Shown here: in pieces, positions 1-9,378 of the stretch | How the letters are laid out: each line of letters begins with the position of its first letter | Numbering within the stretch: the first letter of the stretch is position 1 | Assembly: GCA_003166865.1 (NCBI GenBank) | Contig: PMUP01000088.1 | Span: forward strand, 107,624 to 171,623 | Length of the DNA stretch: 64,000 nucleotides | Reading direction: 5' to 3' | DNA from: Bryobacterales bacterium | GTDB lineage: Bacteria; Acidobacteriota; Terriglobia; Bryobacterales; Bryobacteraceae | Program-made: the position numbers and the translations under genes | Notes under the pieces: generated by a model | What the model was told of the DNA's origin: nothing | Seen by the model: only the letters and a program-made list of their open reading frames with translations | Databases searched by the model: none

Positions 1-12
1 TCGAATAGGCTG

Positions 13-264
13 CTACGCGCGCACCAGCAACGACCGGATGAGCCCCAGATCGTTCAAGATGCGGCGGCTTTTGTGGGTGTGCGCCTCGAGCTGCGATATC
101 TTGAACAGCGCCAGCCGAAGGGCCTCCGTACGCCGCTCGTCGCTCACATCATTCAGCATGGCTTGGAGTTCGCTCTGAGCTTCGGCAATGACGCTTTCGA
201 GCACCACCATAAACTCCTGAGCGCTCTCGATGGTCTCAAACGGCTGCGCGGCTTGGTCGGCCAT
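13..264 (-). CDS. Small hypothetical protein downstream of glnB
   Basis: An 83-residue, acidic, predicted mostly helical protein with no signal peptide or membrane segment. It starts at an ATG (264) and ends in TAG. I do not recognise a family. It lies 45 bases downstream of the PII gene on the same strand, so it could be the last gene of an amt-glnB transcript, but that is inference from position only. Leu, Ala and Glu dominate, with charged clusters (ERRTEALR, HKSRR) suggesting a short helical bundle. Confidence 0.6.
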   Translation of the reverse strand: MADQAAQPFETIESAQEFMVVLESVIAEAQSELQAMLNDVSDERRTEALRLALFKISQLEAHTHKSRRILNDLGLIRSLLVRA

Positions 265-309
265 GACTCCATTAACGCATAGGCATGAGCACTGCTATTG
301 GCGAACGAA

Positions 310-2381
<2,072 letters not shown>

Positions 2382-2719
2382 AGTTCACTCTCCTGTTTGA
2401 GCTCATTTACAGCGATTACCAAAATGCGAAAATCCCGTCGCGCCAACTCGGGCGCGTCTGTTGTCCTTCTTGAGATCGGACGGCGCGGCTCGACCTGGAG
2501 CTAGTTTTACTTAATAACTGACCTTACGCTCTCTGAGGGCTCTCGTCCAATCGAAATATCTTATGTGGATCGATAGAATAAACTTAGCGCCAGGGCTTGG
2601 TACCAGGGGGCTGCAGCCACGGCTAGAATTTGACCCGCGGGCGTATCGTCTTGAGCCAACTGAACTAATAGATAATTTGGATTGAGCTCATAACGTGCTT
2701 TCCGAGCAGAGTCTGCTAC
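2382..2719. promoter_or_regulatory. Divergent intergenic region between amt and the glnD-like gene
   Basis: These 338 bases separate two divergent nitrogen-control genes and should hold both promoters. I see the GGAGAG ribosome site of amt at the left end and AT-richer patches around 2505-2525, 2550-2585 and 2665-2690. I looked for a sigma54 -24/-12 pair; the best candidate near 2600 has wrong spacing. No open reading frame of convincing quality lies here. Confidence 0.5.
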
Positions 2720-5242
2720 GTGATACTGAAGCTGATGGATCGCATTGCGGACCCTGGCGCGCCAAGCGCCGTGCCCAGTTTCGAGCGGCTGCAGACGAGC
2801 GCCGCGTGGCGTGAAATCGAGCGGGAGTTTTTCAGGACCGGAAACGCCGCTTCCGTCCAGACCGGCTTGAGCGACAGCATTGATGCGATCGCCGTTGAAA
2901 CCTACCGCGCCTCCATTGAGCCGGTGCTTCCGCAGGGAGCGGTGATGCTGGCCGCGGGTGGATATGGACGCCGCGAATCGTTTCCGTACGCCGCGGTCGA
3001 CATTTTGGTGCTGCTGGAAGGCGAGTCGCCTTGGATTTCTCTTCGCGAGCCTCTTGCGGAATGCGTGCGATTGTTGTGGGATGCCGGGCTGCGGCTGAAT
3101 CACACGGTTCGCACTCTGCCGGAGTGCCTGGAATTTCGCGAGCAGAACATCGATTTCACAATCAACCTTTTGGATCTACGCTTTCTGGCCGGCGACGCCG
3201 CGCTGCATGCGCGATTTGCCGGTAAGTGGCCGGCGTTCCTGGAAAAGCACGGGGCCAAGTTGAGCCAGCACCTGATTCAACTCACACGCGTCCGCCACGC
3301 CAGGTATCAGAACACTCTGCACCACCGCGAGCCGGACATCAAGGAGTGTCCTGGGGGGTTGCGCGATCTCCATTTGGTTGGATCGCTGTCGCATCTGGGG
3401 CCGGAACGCGCGCAGCCCGACAGCCTCCAGCTCGCGGACGCGGGCGCTTTTCTTTCCTCCGTCCGTTGCTTCCTGCACTATCAGGCTGCGAGCGATCGGA
3501 ACCTGCTGGATGTCGAATCGCAGGAGAAGCTTCTGGCGCAGGCGTTCACGCGCGCCACCTCAACCACGGAATGGATGCGCGAATACTTTCAGCGGAGCTG
3601 GGTGGTTTTCAACGCGGCGCGCCGCGCACTGGATTCGTTCGAAAAGACGCAAGGCTCGCTGGCGGGAAATTTGCGCGATTGGCGGTCGCGGTTGTCGAAC
3701 AGCGAATTCACGGTTTCGCGCGAGCACGTGCTGCTGCGCAGTCCCGCGCAAGTCGACAGCGATCCGGCGGTGGTGCTCCGCCTGCTCGAGTTCATCGGAC
3801 GGCACGGGATCCGGCCCGCTCCGGATACCGAGCGGCGGTTGGAAACGGCGCGGAGCGTGTTCGCCGCCTATTGCGGCCAGCCGCGCCCCATGTGGGGGAC
3901 CATCGAAAGCATTCTTTCTCTGCCGCACGCCGCTCTGGCGATTCGCGCCCTGCAATATACGGGATTGTTGACGGCGCTGTTTCCCGAAATGGCGTCGATT
4001 GCCGATCTAGTGCAACCGGCATCCGAGGGTCGTTACACCGCCGACGAGAAAACCCTGATGGCGTTGGAGCGCGCCACCGAGTTGCGCTCCACGGCGGACC
4101 CGGGCAGGCAAAGATTCTCGCAGCTTTCTTCCGAGCTTGAGAATCGAGCTGTGCTGGCGTTCGCGCTGTTGTTCCACAGTACCGGCCAGGGCTCGGCCAG
4201 CGGCTCGCCGGTGGAGTCCTCCATCGCTGGGGCCCGCCAGGCCATGGAACGCATCCGCGTACCGGCCGAGGAACAGCGCGACATCGACTTCCTGATTGAG
4301 CACCAACTGGATCTTGCGGAGGTGATGAGCGGCCGCGACGTCGATGATCCCGCCACGGCCCGCCAGCTCGCCGAGCGCGTTGGAACCATCGAGCGGCTGA
4401 AGCTGCTCACGATTCTGACCTATTCCGGCCTCGCGGCCATGAGCTTGGACGCCATGACTCCCTGGCGGCTGGAGCGTCTGTGGCGGGTTTACGAAGTCAC
4501 GCGGCACGAACTCACGCGCGAGCTTGAAACCGATCGTATTCAGGAGGTGCCCGGCAGTGTACCCGGCCGTCCCGCTTTCCTCAAGGGTTTCCCGGTGCGC
4601 TACCTGCGCGCGCATTTGGCCAGCGATATCGAGGGGCACCTGCGTCTCTACGAGGAGAGCCGCCCCACCGGCGTGGCCGTGCAACTGGATCACATCGAAG
4701 GCGCCTACCGGCTGACGGTGATCGCGCGCGACATGCCGGCGCTCTTTGCTTCGTTCGCGGGGGCGATTTCGAGCTTCGGTCTGGACATTCTAAAAGCCGA
4801 GGCGTTTTCCAACGCGCGCGGCATCATCCTGGATACGTTCGTGTTCGCCGACCCGCAGCGGACGCTGGAGCTCAATCCGCCCGAATCCGAGCGGCTGCTG
4901 GATTTGATCCGCCGCGTGGCGCTGGGCAAGACCGATGGTCAACGGCTGTTGCGCGATCGGGCGCAGCCGGATCCGAAAAAGCGCGGCGCGCCTCCGCTGG
5001 TGCATTTTGATTCCGACGCCTGCGAGACTGCGACGCTGGTGGAGATCGTGGCGGAAGACCGGCCGGGATTGCTCTACAACCTGGCGACCGTGTTCTCGTC
5101 CACCGCCTGCAACATCGATGTGGTGTTGATTGACACCAAGGGCCATCGCGCCATTGACGTGTTCTATGTGGCCCATGACGGACAGAAGTTGTCGCCCGAG
5201 CTGCAAGCGTCGCTCAAGGAAAAACTGCTGGCGGTCTGTTAG
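2720..5242 (+). CDS. GlnD-like protein with degenerate catalytic motifs
   Basis: An 840-residue protein with the full GlnD layout: nucleotidyltransferase domain (about 40-330, with EPDIKECPGGLRD), HD domain (about 420-600) and two C-terminal ACT domains (about 655-735 and 770-840). GlnD normally uridylylates PII when glutamine is low and removes UMP when it is high. Key residues are altered. The transferase motif reads GGYGRRESFPYAAVD (80-94): A92 sits where the first metal-binding Asp of SDxD is expected. The HD box FHDxxKG reads FHSTGQG (H486, S487), the later HH reads HQ (528-529), and the last HD-domain Asp is G570. The ACT glutamine-sensing domains look normal. Start is GTG 2720; an ATG at 2735 is possible. 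The stop TAG lies in a dispersed repeat. A non-catalytic PII-binding glutamine sensor is possible. Confidence 0.85.
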   Translation: MILKLMDRIADPGAPSAVPSFERLQTSAAWREIEREFFRTGNAASVQTGLSDSIDAIAVETYRASIEPVLPQGAVMLAAGGYGRRESFPYAAVDILVLLEGESPWISLREPLAECVRLLWDAGLRLNHTVRTLPECLEFREQNIDFTINLLDLRFLAGDAALHARFAGKWPAFLEKHGAKLSQHLIQLTRVRHARYQNTLHHREPDIKECPGGLRDLHLVGSLSHLGPERAQPDSLQLADAGAFLSSVRCFLHYQAASDRNLLDVESQEKLLAQAFTRATSTTEWMREYFQRSWVVFNAARRALDSFEKTQGSLAGNLRDWRSRLSNSEFTVSREHVLLRSPAQVDSDPAVVLRLLEFIGRHGIRPAPDTERRLETARSVFAAYCGQPRPMWGTIESILSLPHAALAIRALQYTGLLTALFPEMASIADLVQPASEGRYTADEKTLMALERATELRSTADPGRQRFSQLSSELENRAVLAFALLFHSTGQGSASGSPVESSIAGARQAMERIRVPAEEQRDIDFLIEHQLDLAEVMSGRDVDDPATARQLAERVGTIERLKLLTILTYSGLAAMSLDAMTPWRLERLWRVYEVTRHELTRELETDRIQEVPGSVPGRPAFLKGFPVRYLRAHLASDIEGHLRLYEESRPTGVAVQLDHIEGAYRLTVIARDMPALFASFAGAISSFGLDILKAEAFSNARGIILDTFVFADPQRTLELNPPESERLLDLIRRVALGKTDGQRLLRDRAQPDPKKRGAPPLVHFDSDACETATLVEIVAEDRPGLLYNLATVFSSTACNIDVVLIDTKGHRAIDVFYVAHDGQKLSPELQASLKEKLLAVC

Positions 5243-5682
5243 TGGGGCGGGCGCCCTCGTCCGCGCCGGACCCCCGGTCCGGCCTCTGGGTCCGGCTCTG
5301 CGATCACGAGAGACAGAAGCCGACGTGGGCGTCGGCTGCGGTCACTGCGCCTAGCAGCCGGGGGGACCGCCCCACATAGCGGCTGCTCCCAGAACGGAAG
5401 CGGCCAAGTGAACTGGCCAGCCTCCAACATGCGCTCGTAGCCGCCCCAGGCGGAGTTGACGAGAATGTCGAGGCTGCCCACGCCGGCCGGGAGTTGCTCG
5501 AATGCACCCCGGGTTTGCGAATCATCCAAGTGATCGCAGGTAATTCTGTGGATGGCGGGCAGGAGATCCGCGGAGGCGATGCTTCGCCCCGTGGCAAACA
5601 CCTGGAAACCGGCCTCGGCAAGTGCGATGGCGACGCCGCGGCCCACACCTCTGCTTGCTCCGGTGACCATGGCGGCGGGCAT
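5239..5682 (-). pseudogene. Truncated short-chain dehydrogenase/reductase
   Basis: The first 103 codons (5682 down to about 5373) encode a clear SDR N-terminus: the nucleotide-binding motif TGASRGVGRG and the following NSAWGG motif. Homology stops after FWEQPL, where the frame runs into dispersed repeat A and continues as low-complexity Arg/Pro/Gly sequence to a stop inside the repeat. The catalytic YxxxK region and the whole substrate half are missing; SDRs usually have about 250 residues or more. The remainder is not found beyond the repeat, so an insertion with deletion is likely. Enzymatic activity is not expected. Confidence 0.75.
5240..5376. repeat. Dispersed GC-rich repeat A, copy 1 (inverted ends)
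   Basis: A roughly 137-base element beginning TAGTGGGGCGGGCGCCCTCG and ending GGACCGCCCCACA, so its ends are inverted repeats (GTGGGGCGG / CCGCCCCAC). A shorter relative lies at 9023-9083. Its first TAG is the stop codon of the GlnD-like gene and its other end interrupts an SDR gene. It encodes nothing recognisable. Size and terminal repeats resemble a REP/MITE-type non-autonomous element; no transposase is present in the window. Confidence 0.65.
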
Positions 5683-5713
5683 TTGTTCAGTTTATTTCAT
5701 GCTTTGCAGTAAA

Positions 5714-6037
5714 ATGCGACACTGGGAGCAAGTGCTCGTTCTGGCCCTCTTAAGCATGCTGCTGATGGCGCAGCAAAAACCCAAGTTCGAAATCCGCGAA
5801 ATCAAAGCCACGGGCTGCGTCCGCCGCGCCGCGGAGAGCCAGTGCTTGTTGCTAGAAACGCTCGACGGCGCCGCTACCTACACATTTATTGTCGCGCCCA
5901 AGCCGGAACTCAACGCCGTGATCACCATTCAAGGCAAATCGCACCAAGGACGCAGCGCCTGCAAACAGGGCATCCCGATTGATATTACGGATTGGGAACC
6001 GACGGGCGACAGGTGCGTAGAGCCGAAATCGAAATAA
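5714..6037 (+). CDS. Small secreted hypothetical protein
   Basis: A 107-residue protein with a probable signal peptide (MRHWEQVLVLALLSMLLMAQ) and a compact mature region of about 85 residues. The mature part has four or five cysteines (GCVRR, SQCLLL, SACKQG, DRCVEP), compatible with disulfides outside the cytoplasm. No family recognised. I chose ATG 5714 because it places the hydrophobic segment at the N-terminus; ATG 5699, five codons earlier, is also possible. It diverges from the truncated SDR with a 31-base gap and converges on the TonB gene. Confidence 0.6.
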   Translation: MRHWEQVLVLALLSMLLMAQQKPKFEIREIKATGCVRRAAESQCLLLETLDGAATYTFIVAPKPELNAVITIQGKSHQGRSACKQGIPIDITDWEPTGDRCVEPKSK

Positions 6038-6040
6038 TCA

Positions 6041-6066
6041 AACCGGCTTGCTAACGCGCGCGGCTC
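6041..6066. repeat. Dispersed repeat B, copy 1
   Basis: The segment AACCGGCTTGCTAACGCGCG followed by CGGCTC matches 53036-53060 with one indel and one substitution. Its right end overlaps the TGA stop codon of the TonB-like gene on the minus strand (TGAGCCGCGC). The fuller copy at 53037-53104 forms a long imperfect hairpin; here only one arm is present. Confidence 0.5.
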
Positions 6067-7066
6067 AGAGCAGCCGGAAGTTCACTTCGATTTGCGCCTG
6101 CACCGCGACGGGTTTCCCGTCTTTCTTGCCCGGGCTGAACTTCCACTTTTCGACAGCTTCGATGGCTTTTTGGTCCAGGCCCAGGCCGAGCGGGCGAATG
6201 ACCCTGATGTTGCGCGGAAGACCCTTCTCATCCACCTCGACGTAAAGCAGAACCGTGCCCTGGAATTTGGCCTTGCGCGCTTCCTCGGAATATTCCGGCT
6301 CCACCTTGAATAGAAGCTGGGGAGAAGACACGCCGCCACCGATCTTGTAGACGCCGCCGCCCATGCCGCCGCCAGAACCCGGACCAAATCCAGGTCCCGA
6401 GCCCGGCCCGATACCGCCGCCGCGTCCGCTGCCCATGCCGCCGCCCGACCCAAAGCCATTGGAAGCCAGGCCGGATTTTGCGAGCGGATCGCCCAACTGG
6501 TCCAAATTCACTTTGGGAATATTGGCGTCGGCTGGGATGATCAGAGTCGGATCCATAACCAGCTTCGGATCCGGGTCATGGCTGATCATGGGAGGCACGA
6601 ACTGCTTGTTTGCAAGCTTCGGGAGTTTGCCCTTGCTGACCGGCGTGGGGGAGCGATCACCGCCGCCGCCGCCGCCTTGCATTTTGTCCGGCTTGACGGT
6701 CGCCTTATACGGCGCGAGATCGGGGGCGATCAGATCGATCTGCTGCTTCACCGCTTGTTGGACCGCTTTGTTGGTCCCCAGCAAAAACAGCAGCGCGATG
6801 ACGCACACGTGAATCGCGAACGAGGTCATGCCGGCCCGCTTGCCCTGGCCCCCGTAGGAACCCCAAATTTCCTTGACTGCCACCGGGTGTGACGTCAGCT
6901 CCAAGGGAGGAAGCTTAGGAGGGTGAATCAGTTCCTTGATATTTCGGGCCAGAGAGCGAAAAAAAGGTTCGTCGACGTCCGAGGCCAACAACAGGTTCAG
7001 TTCCTCGTCCTTCTTGACTGGAGGAGTTCCGCCCGGATACGCCATCGGATCATTGTGAGCAGACAT
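6065..7066 (-). CDS. TonB family energy-transducing protein
   Basis: A 333-residue protein with one membrane segment (about 83-100, IHVCVIALLFLLGT), a charged periplasmic region, a long Gly-rich linker (about 200-240) and a C-terminal TonB domain (about 250-333) with YSEEARKAKFQGTVLLYVEV and AIEAVEKWKFSPGKKDGKPV. TonB proteins couple the proton gradient, through ExbB/ExbD, to outer-membrane transport. Here the Gly-rich linker replaces the usual Pro-rich spacer. About 80 residues lie before the membrane segment, more than in classical TonB, hinting at a cytoplasmic interaction region. No exbBD genes lie nearby. Confidence 0.85.
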   Translation of the reverse strand: MSAHNDPMAYPGGTPPVKKDEELNLLLASDVDEPFFRSLARNIKELIHPPKLPPLELTSHPVAVKEIWGSYGGQGKRAGMTSFAIHVCVIALLFLLGTNKAVQQAVKQQIDLIAPDLAPYKATVKPDKMQGGGGGGDRSPTPVSKGKLPKLANKQFVPPMISHDPDPKLVMDPTLIIPADANIPKVNLDQLGDPLAKSGLASNGFGSGGGMGSGRGGGIGPGSGPGFGPGSGGGMGGGVYKIGGGVSSPQLLFKVEPEYSEEARKAKFQGTVLLYVEVDEKGLPRNIRVIRPLGLGLDQKAIEAVEKWKFSPGKKDGKPVAVQAQIEVNFRLL

Positions 7067-7128
7067 ATCTTCTACTGCGCCTCAAATACGCTCAGTTGGT
7101 AGACGTTCCCACGCTACGTAAAGGTTGC

Positions 7129-7154
7129 ACTCGATACCCGTTGACTCGATACCC
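7129..7154. promoter_or_regulatory. Direct repeat ACTCGATACCC in divergent promoter region
   Basis: Two exact copies of the 11-mer ACTCGATACCC at 7129-7139 and 7144-7154, repeating every 15 bases. They lie in the 164-base gap between the divergent TonB-like and DCC/LMF genes. Such spacing can be a regulator binding site or a small chance duplication; no regulator is suggested by the context. Confidence 0.35.
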
Positions 7155-7230
7155 TACGATCAAATTCTACCACTTCCCCGAATCCGTCAAGGGGTTTCGA
7201 GATCCTAGCGCCTACACTAGAAGATAGGGC

Positions 7231-9015
7231 ATGCCGGACGAACCTCTCTTGATATTCGACGGGCACTGCGGCTTCTGTCGGATCTGGATTGAATACTGGA
7301 AGGTGATCACGCGCGGTCGTGTAGCTTACGCTCCATCGCAGGAGGTTGGCGGCCGCTATCCTCAGATTCGGCCGGACGAGTTCGGGGAATCCGTTCAGCT
7401 AGTGATGCCGGCGGGGGAAGTGGTGCGCGGCGCGCGGGCGGTCTTCGTGACGCTAACCTACGCTCCCGGAATGGCTTGGCTGCTGTGGACTTACCAGCAC
7501 GTGCCTGGTTTCGCGGCGGTTACCGAGGGAGCCTACCGGTGGATCGCCGCGCATCGCACGTTCTTCTATCACCTCACCCGGCTCACGTTCGGCAGGCGCA
7601 TCCGGCCGCTCAAAACCGCAAAGGTGGAATGGCTTTTTCTGCGGTTGCTCGCGGCGGTCTATTTTGCGGCCTTTGCTTCGCTCGCGGTCCAGATCACGGG
7701 ATTGATTGGGGATCGCGGCATTCTACCGGTTTCTGGCTACTTTGGGGCGGTGTCCAAGGTGTTCGGCGCGAGCGCCTATTGGAAGGTGCCCGCTATCTTC
7801 TGGGTCGCGCACTCCAACAGGTTTCTGGAGGCAGTGTGCTGGACGGGCGCTGCGATTTCGGTGCTGCTTTTCTCCGCGCTGCTAGCGGGCTACCTGGAAC
7901 GAATTGCGCTGGTCTGCTTGTATGTCCTCTATCTGTCGCTGTCGACGGCCGGTCAGGACTTCTTGTCCTTCCAATGGGACGCGTTGCTGCTGGAGACCGG
8001 CTTTCTCGCGATCTTCCTGGGCAATTCGAAGACCGTGGTCCTGTTGTTCCGCTGGTTGCTCTTCCGCCTGGTGTTTCTTTCGGGCGCTGTGAAACTGACC
8101 AGCCACGATCTCGTCTGGCGCAACTGGACGGCGCTGGTGTTCCATTACATGACGCAGCCGCTGCCGACGCCGGTCGCCTGGTACATGTATCAGCTCCCGC
8201 TCGGGTTCCAGCGCTTTTCCACTGCCACCGTGCTGTCGATCGAGCTGGTGGTCCCGTTCCTGTTTTTTGCGCCGCGGCGCTGGCGTTTCTGGGGCGCGGG
8301 TCTGGCGCTGTTTTTGCAAGTTCTGATTTTCTTGACTGGGAACTACACGTTTTTCAATTTGCTCACGATGGCGCTGTGTTTATTTCTCTTCGACGATTAC
8401 GCGCTGGAGAAATTGCGGCTGCGCGCGCGCCATGCACGCACCAGTAGGCTAGCGGTGATTCCCGCCGCGGCCGTTATTTTGGCCTTGAGCGTGTCCGGGG
8501 TGTGGCAGGTATTCTTCGCTGCTCCATTCGAATCGGAGAACGCCGTGGAGCGCGTTGCGGCGCCGTTTCAGATCGCCAATACTTACGGCTTGTTCGCTTC
8601 GATGACCACGTCGCGGCCGGAGATCATCGTCCAAGGATCCAACGACGGCGAGACCTGGATCGACTACGAATTTCCCTTTAAGCCGGGCAATCTGCAACGA
8701 GCGCCCCGCTGGGTGGCGCCCTATCAGCCCCGGCTCGACTGGCAGATGTGGTTCGCGGCGCTATCGGGTTATCGAGGCTCGCCCTGGTTCACCAATTTCA
8801 TGGCGCGTTTGCTCCAGGGGTCGCCCGCGGTGACAGGCCTGCTGGCCACGAATCCGTTTCCCGATGCGCCGCCCAGGTACGTTCGAGCGGAGCTGTTCGA
8901 CTATTCGTTCACGGATTTCGCGACGCGCCGCGCGACGGGCCAGTGGTGGGCGCGCCAGCCGCGCGGGCTCTATTTTCCTCGGATTTCGCTGGAAGACGTG
9001 AAGTTGCGAGAATAG
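7231..9015 (+). CDS. DCC thioredoxin-like domain fused to lipase maturation factor-like membrane protein
   Basis: A 594-residue fusion. Residues 1-125 match the DCC/DUF393 family, with the CxxC site in DGHCGFC (C13, C16). From about residue 130 there are about ten hydrophobic segments, then a soluble C-terminal region (about 430-594) with the pattern of lipase maturation factor (LMF/HTTM-related) proteins, for example DFLSFQWDALLLETGF, RWVAPYQPRLDWQMWFA and FPRISLEDVK. In animals LMF1 helps fold lipases in the ER; bacterial members are uncharacterised. A membrane protein with its own thiol-disulfide domain suggests a role in oxidative folding or maturation of exported proteins. Start ATG 7231. 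No lipase gene is adjacent. Confidence 0.8.
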   Translation: MPDEPLLIFDGHCGFCRIWIEYWKVITRGRVAYAPSQEVGGRYPQIRPDEFGESVQLVMPAGEVVRGARAVFVTLTYAPGMAWLLWTYQHVPGFAAVTEGAYRWIAAHRTFFYHLTRLTFGRRIRPLKTAKVEWLFLRLLAAVYFAAFASLAVQITGLIGDRGILPVSGYFGAVSKVFGASAYWKVPAIFWVAHSNRFLEAVCWTGAAISVLLFSALLAGYLERIALVCLYVLYLSLSTAGQDFLSFQWDALLLETGFLAIFLGNSKTVVLLFRWLLFRLVFLSGAVKLTSHDLVWRNWTALVFHYMTQPLPTPVAWYMYQLPLGFQRFSTATVLSIELVVPFLFFAPRRWRFWGAGLALFLQVLIFLTGNYTFFNLLTMALCLFLFDDYALEKLRLRARHARTSRLAVIPAAAVILALSVSGVWQVFFAAPFESENAVERVAAPFQIANTYGLFASMTTSRPEIIVQGSNDGETWIDYEFPFKPGNLQRAPRWVAPYQPRLDWQMWFAALSGYRGSPWFTNFMARLLQGSPAVTGLLATNPFPDAPPRYVRAELFDYSFTDFATRRATGQWWARQPRGLYFPRISLEDVKLRE

Positions 9016-9022
9016 CCGGCCC

Positions 9023-9083
9023 TAGTGGGGCGGGCGCCCTCGCCCGCGCTGGACGCCCTCGTCCAGATCTGCCGTCACTGCCC
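9023..9083. repeat. Dispersed GC-rich repeat A, copy 2
   Basis: A 61-base relative of the element at 5240-5376. It shares the first ~30 bases (TAGTGGGGCGGGCGCCCTCG, then CCGCGC and GGAC) and the block GTCACTGC near the other end, and again finishes in CCCCAC. The middle is shorter. It lies between the DCC/LMF gene (stop at 9015) and the convergent PilZ gene. Confidence 0.6.
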
Positions 9084-9087
9084 CACG

Positions 9088-9357
9088 CTACCGAATCACG
9101 AAAAAGCCGGTTTCCACTTTATCACCGGCGATGCGGTTCCACATCACGCGGGCCTTGCCGTCCGCCACGGCATGCTGGAAATCGACCACCTGTCCGGTGT
9201 GCAACGCCACATAGGCGTGGATGGCGCGAAATCCGTTGGTGCTGTAGTCCATCAGTTGTCCAGTGATGTGTTGCGGGGAGGGATCGTCGAAGGAAAGCTT
9301 GAGCGGACCTCGGCCGGGGTAGCGTCGTTCGGAACGGCGATCGGCGGCTGACGACAT
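9088..9357 (-). CDS. PilZ domain protein (c-di-GMP receptor)
   Basis: An 89-residue single-domain PilZ protein. The c-di-GMP-binding signatures are present: the arginine pair region RRSERRYPG near the N-terminus and DYSTNGFR, matching DxSxxG. PilZ proteins bind cyclic-di-GMP and relay it to motility, exopolysaccharide or transcription machinery. It is followed on the same strand side by a sigma54 activator and a bifunctional-looking GGDEF/HD-GYP protein, so this is a small c-di-GMP cluster. Start ATG 9357. The gene is slightly short for PilZ domains but complete. Confidence 0.85.
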   Translation of the reverse strand: MSSAADRRSERRYPGRGPLKLSFDDPSPQHITGQLMDYSTNGFRAIHAYVALHTGQVVDFQHAVADGKARVMWNRIAGDKVETGFFVIR

Positions 9358-9378
9358 ATATGGATCCGGTGGGTCTGC

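Noticed and set aside
2590..2620. Possible sigma54 promoter (GG then GC) between amt and the glnD-like gene
   Set aside because: The distances between GG and the two candidate GC pairs are 9 and 12 bases rather than 10, so it does not fit the -24/-12 rule.
7084..7200. Riboswitch or structured leader before the DCC/LMF gene
   Set aside because: Only a short direct repeat is visible; no conserved riboswitch core.
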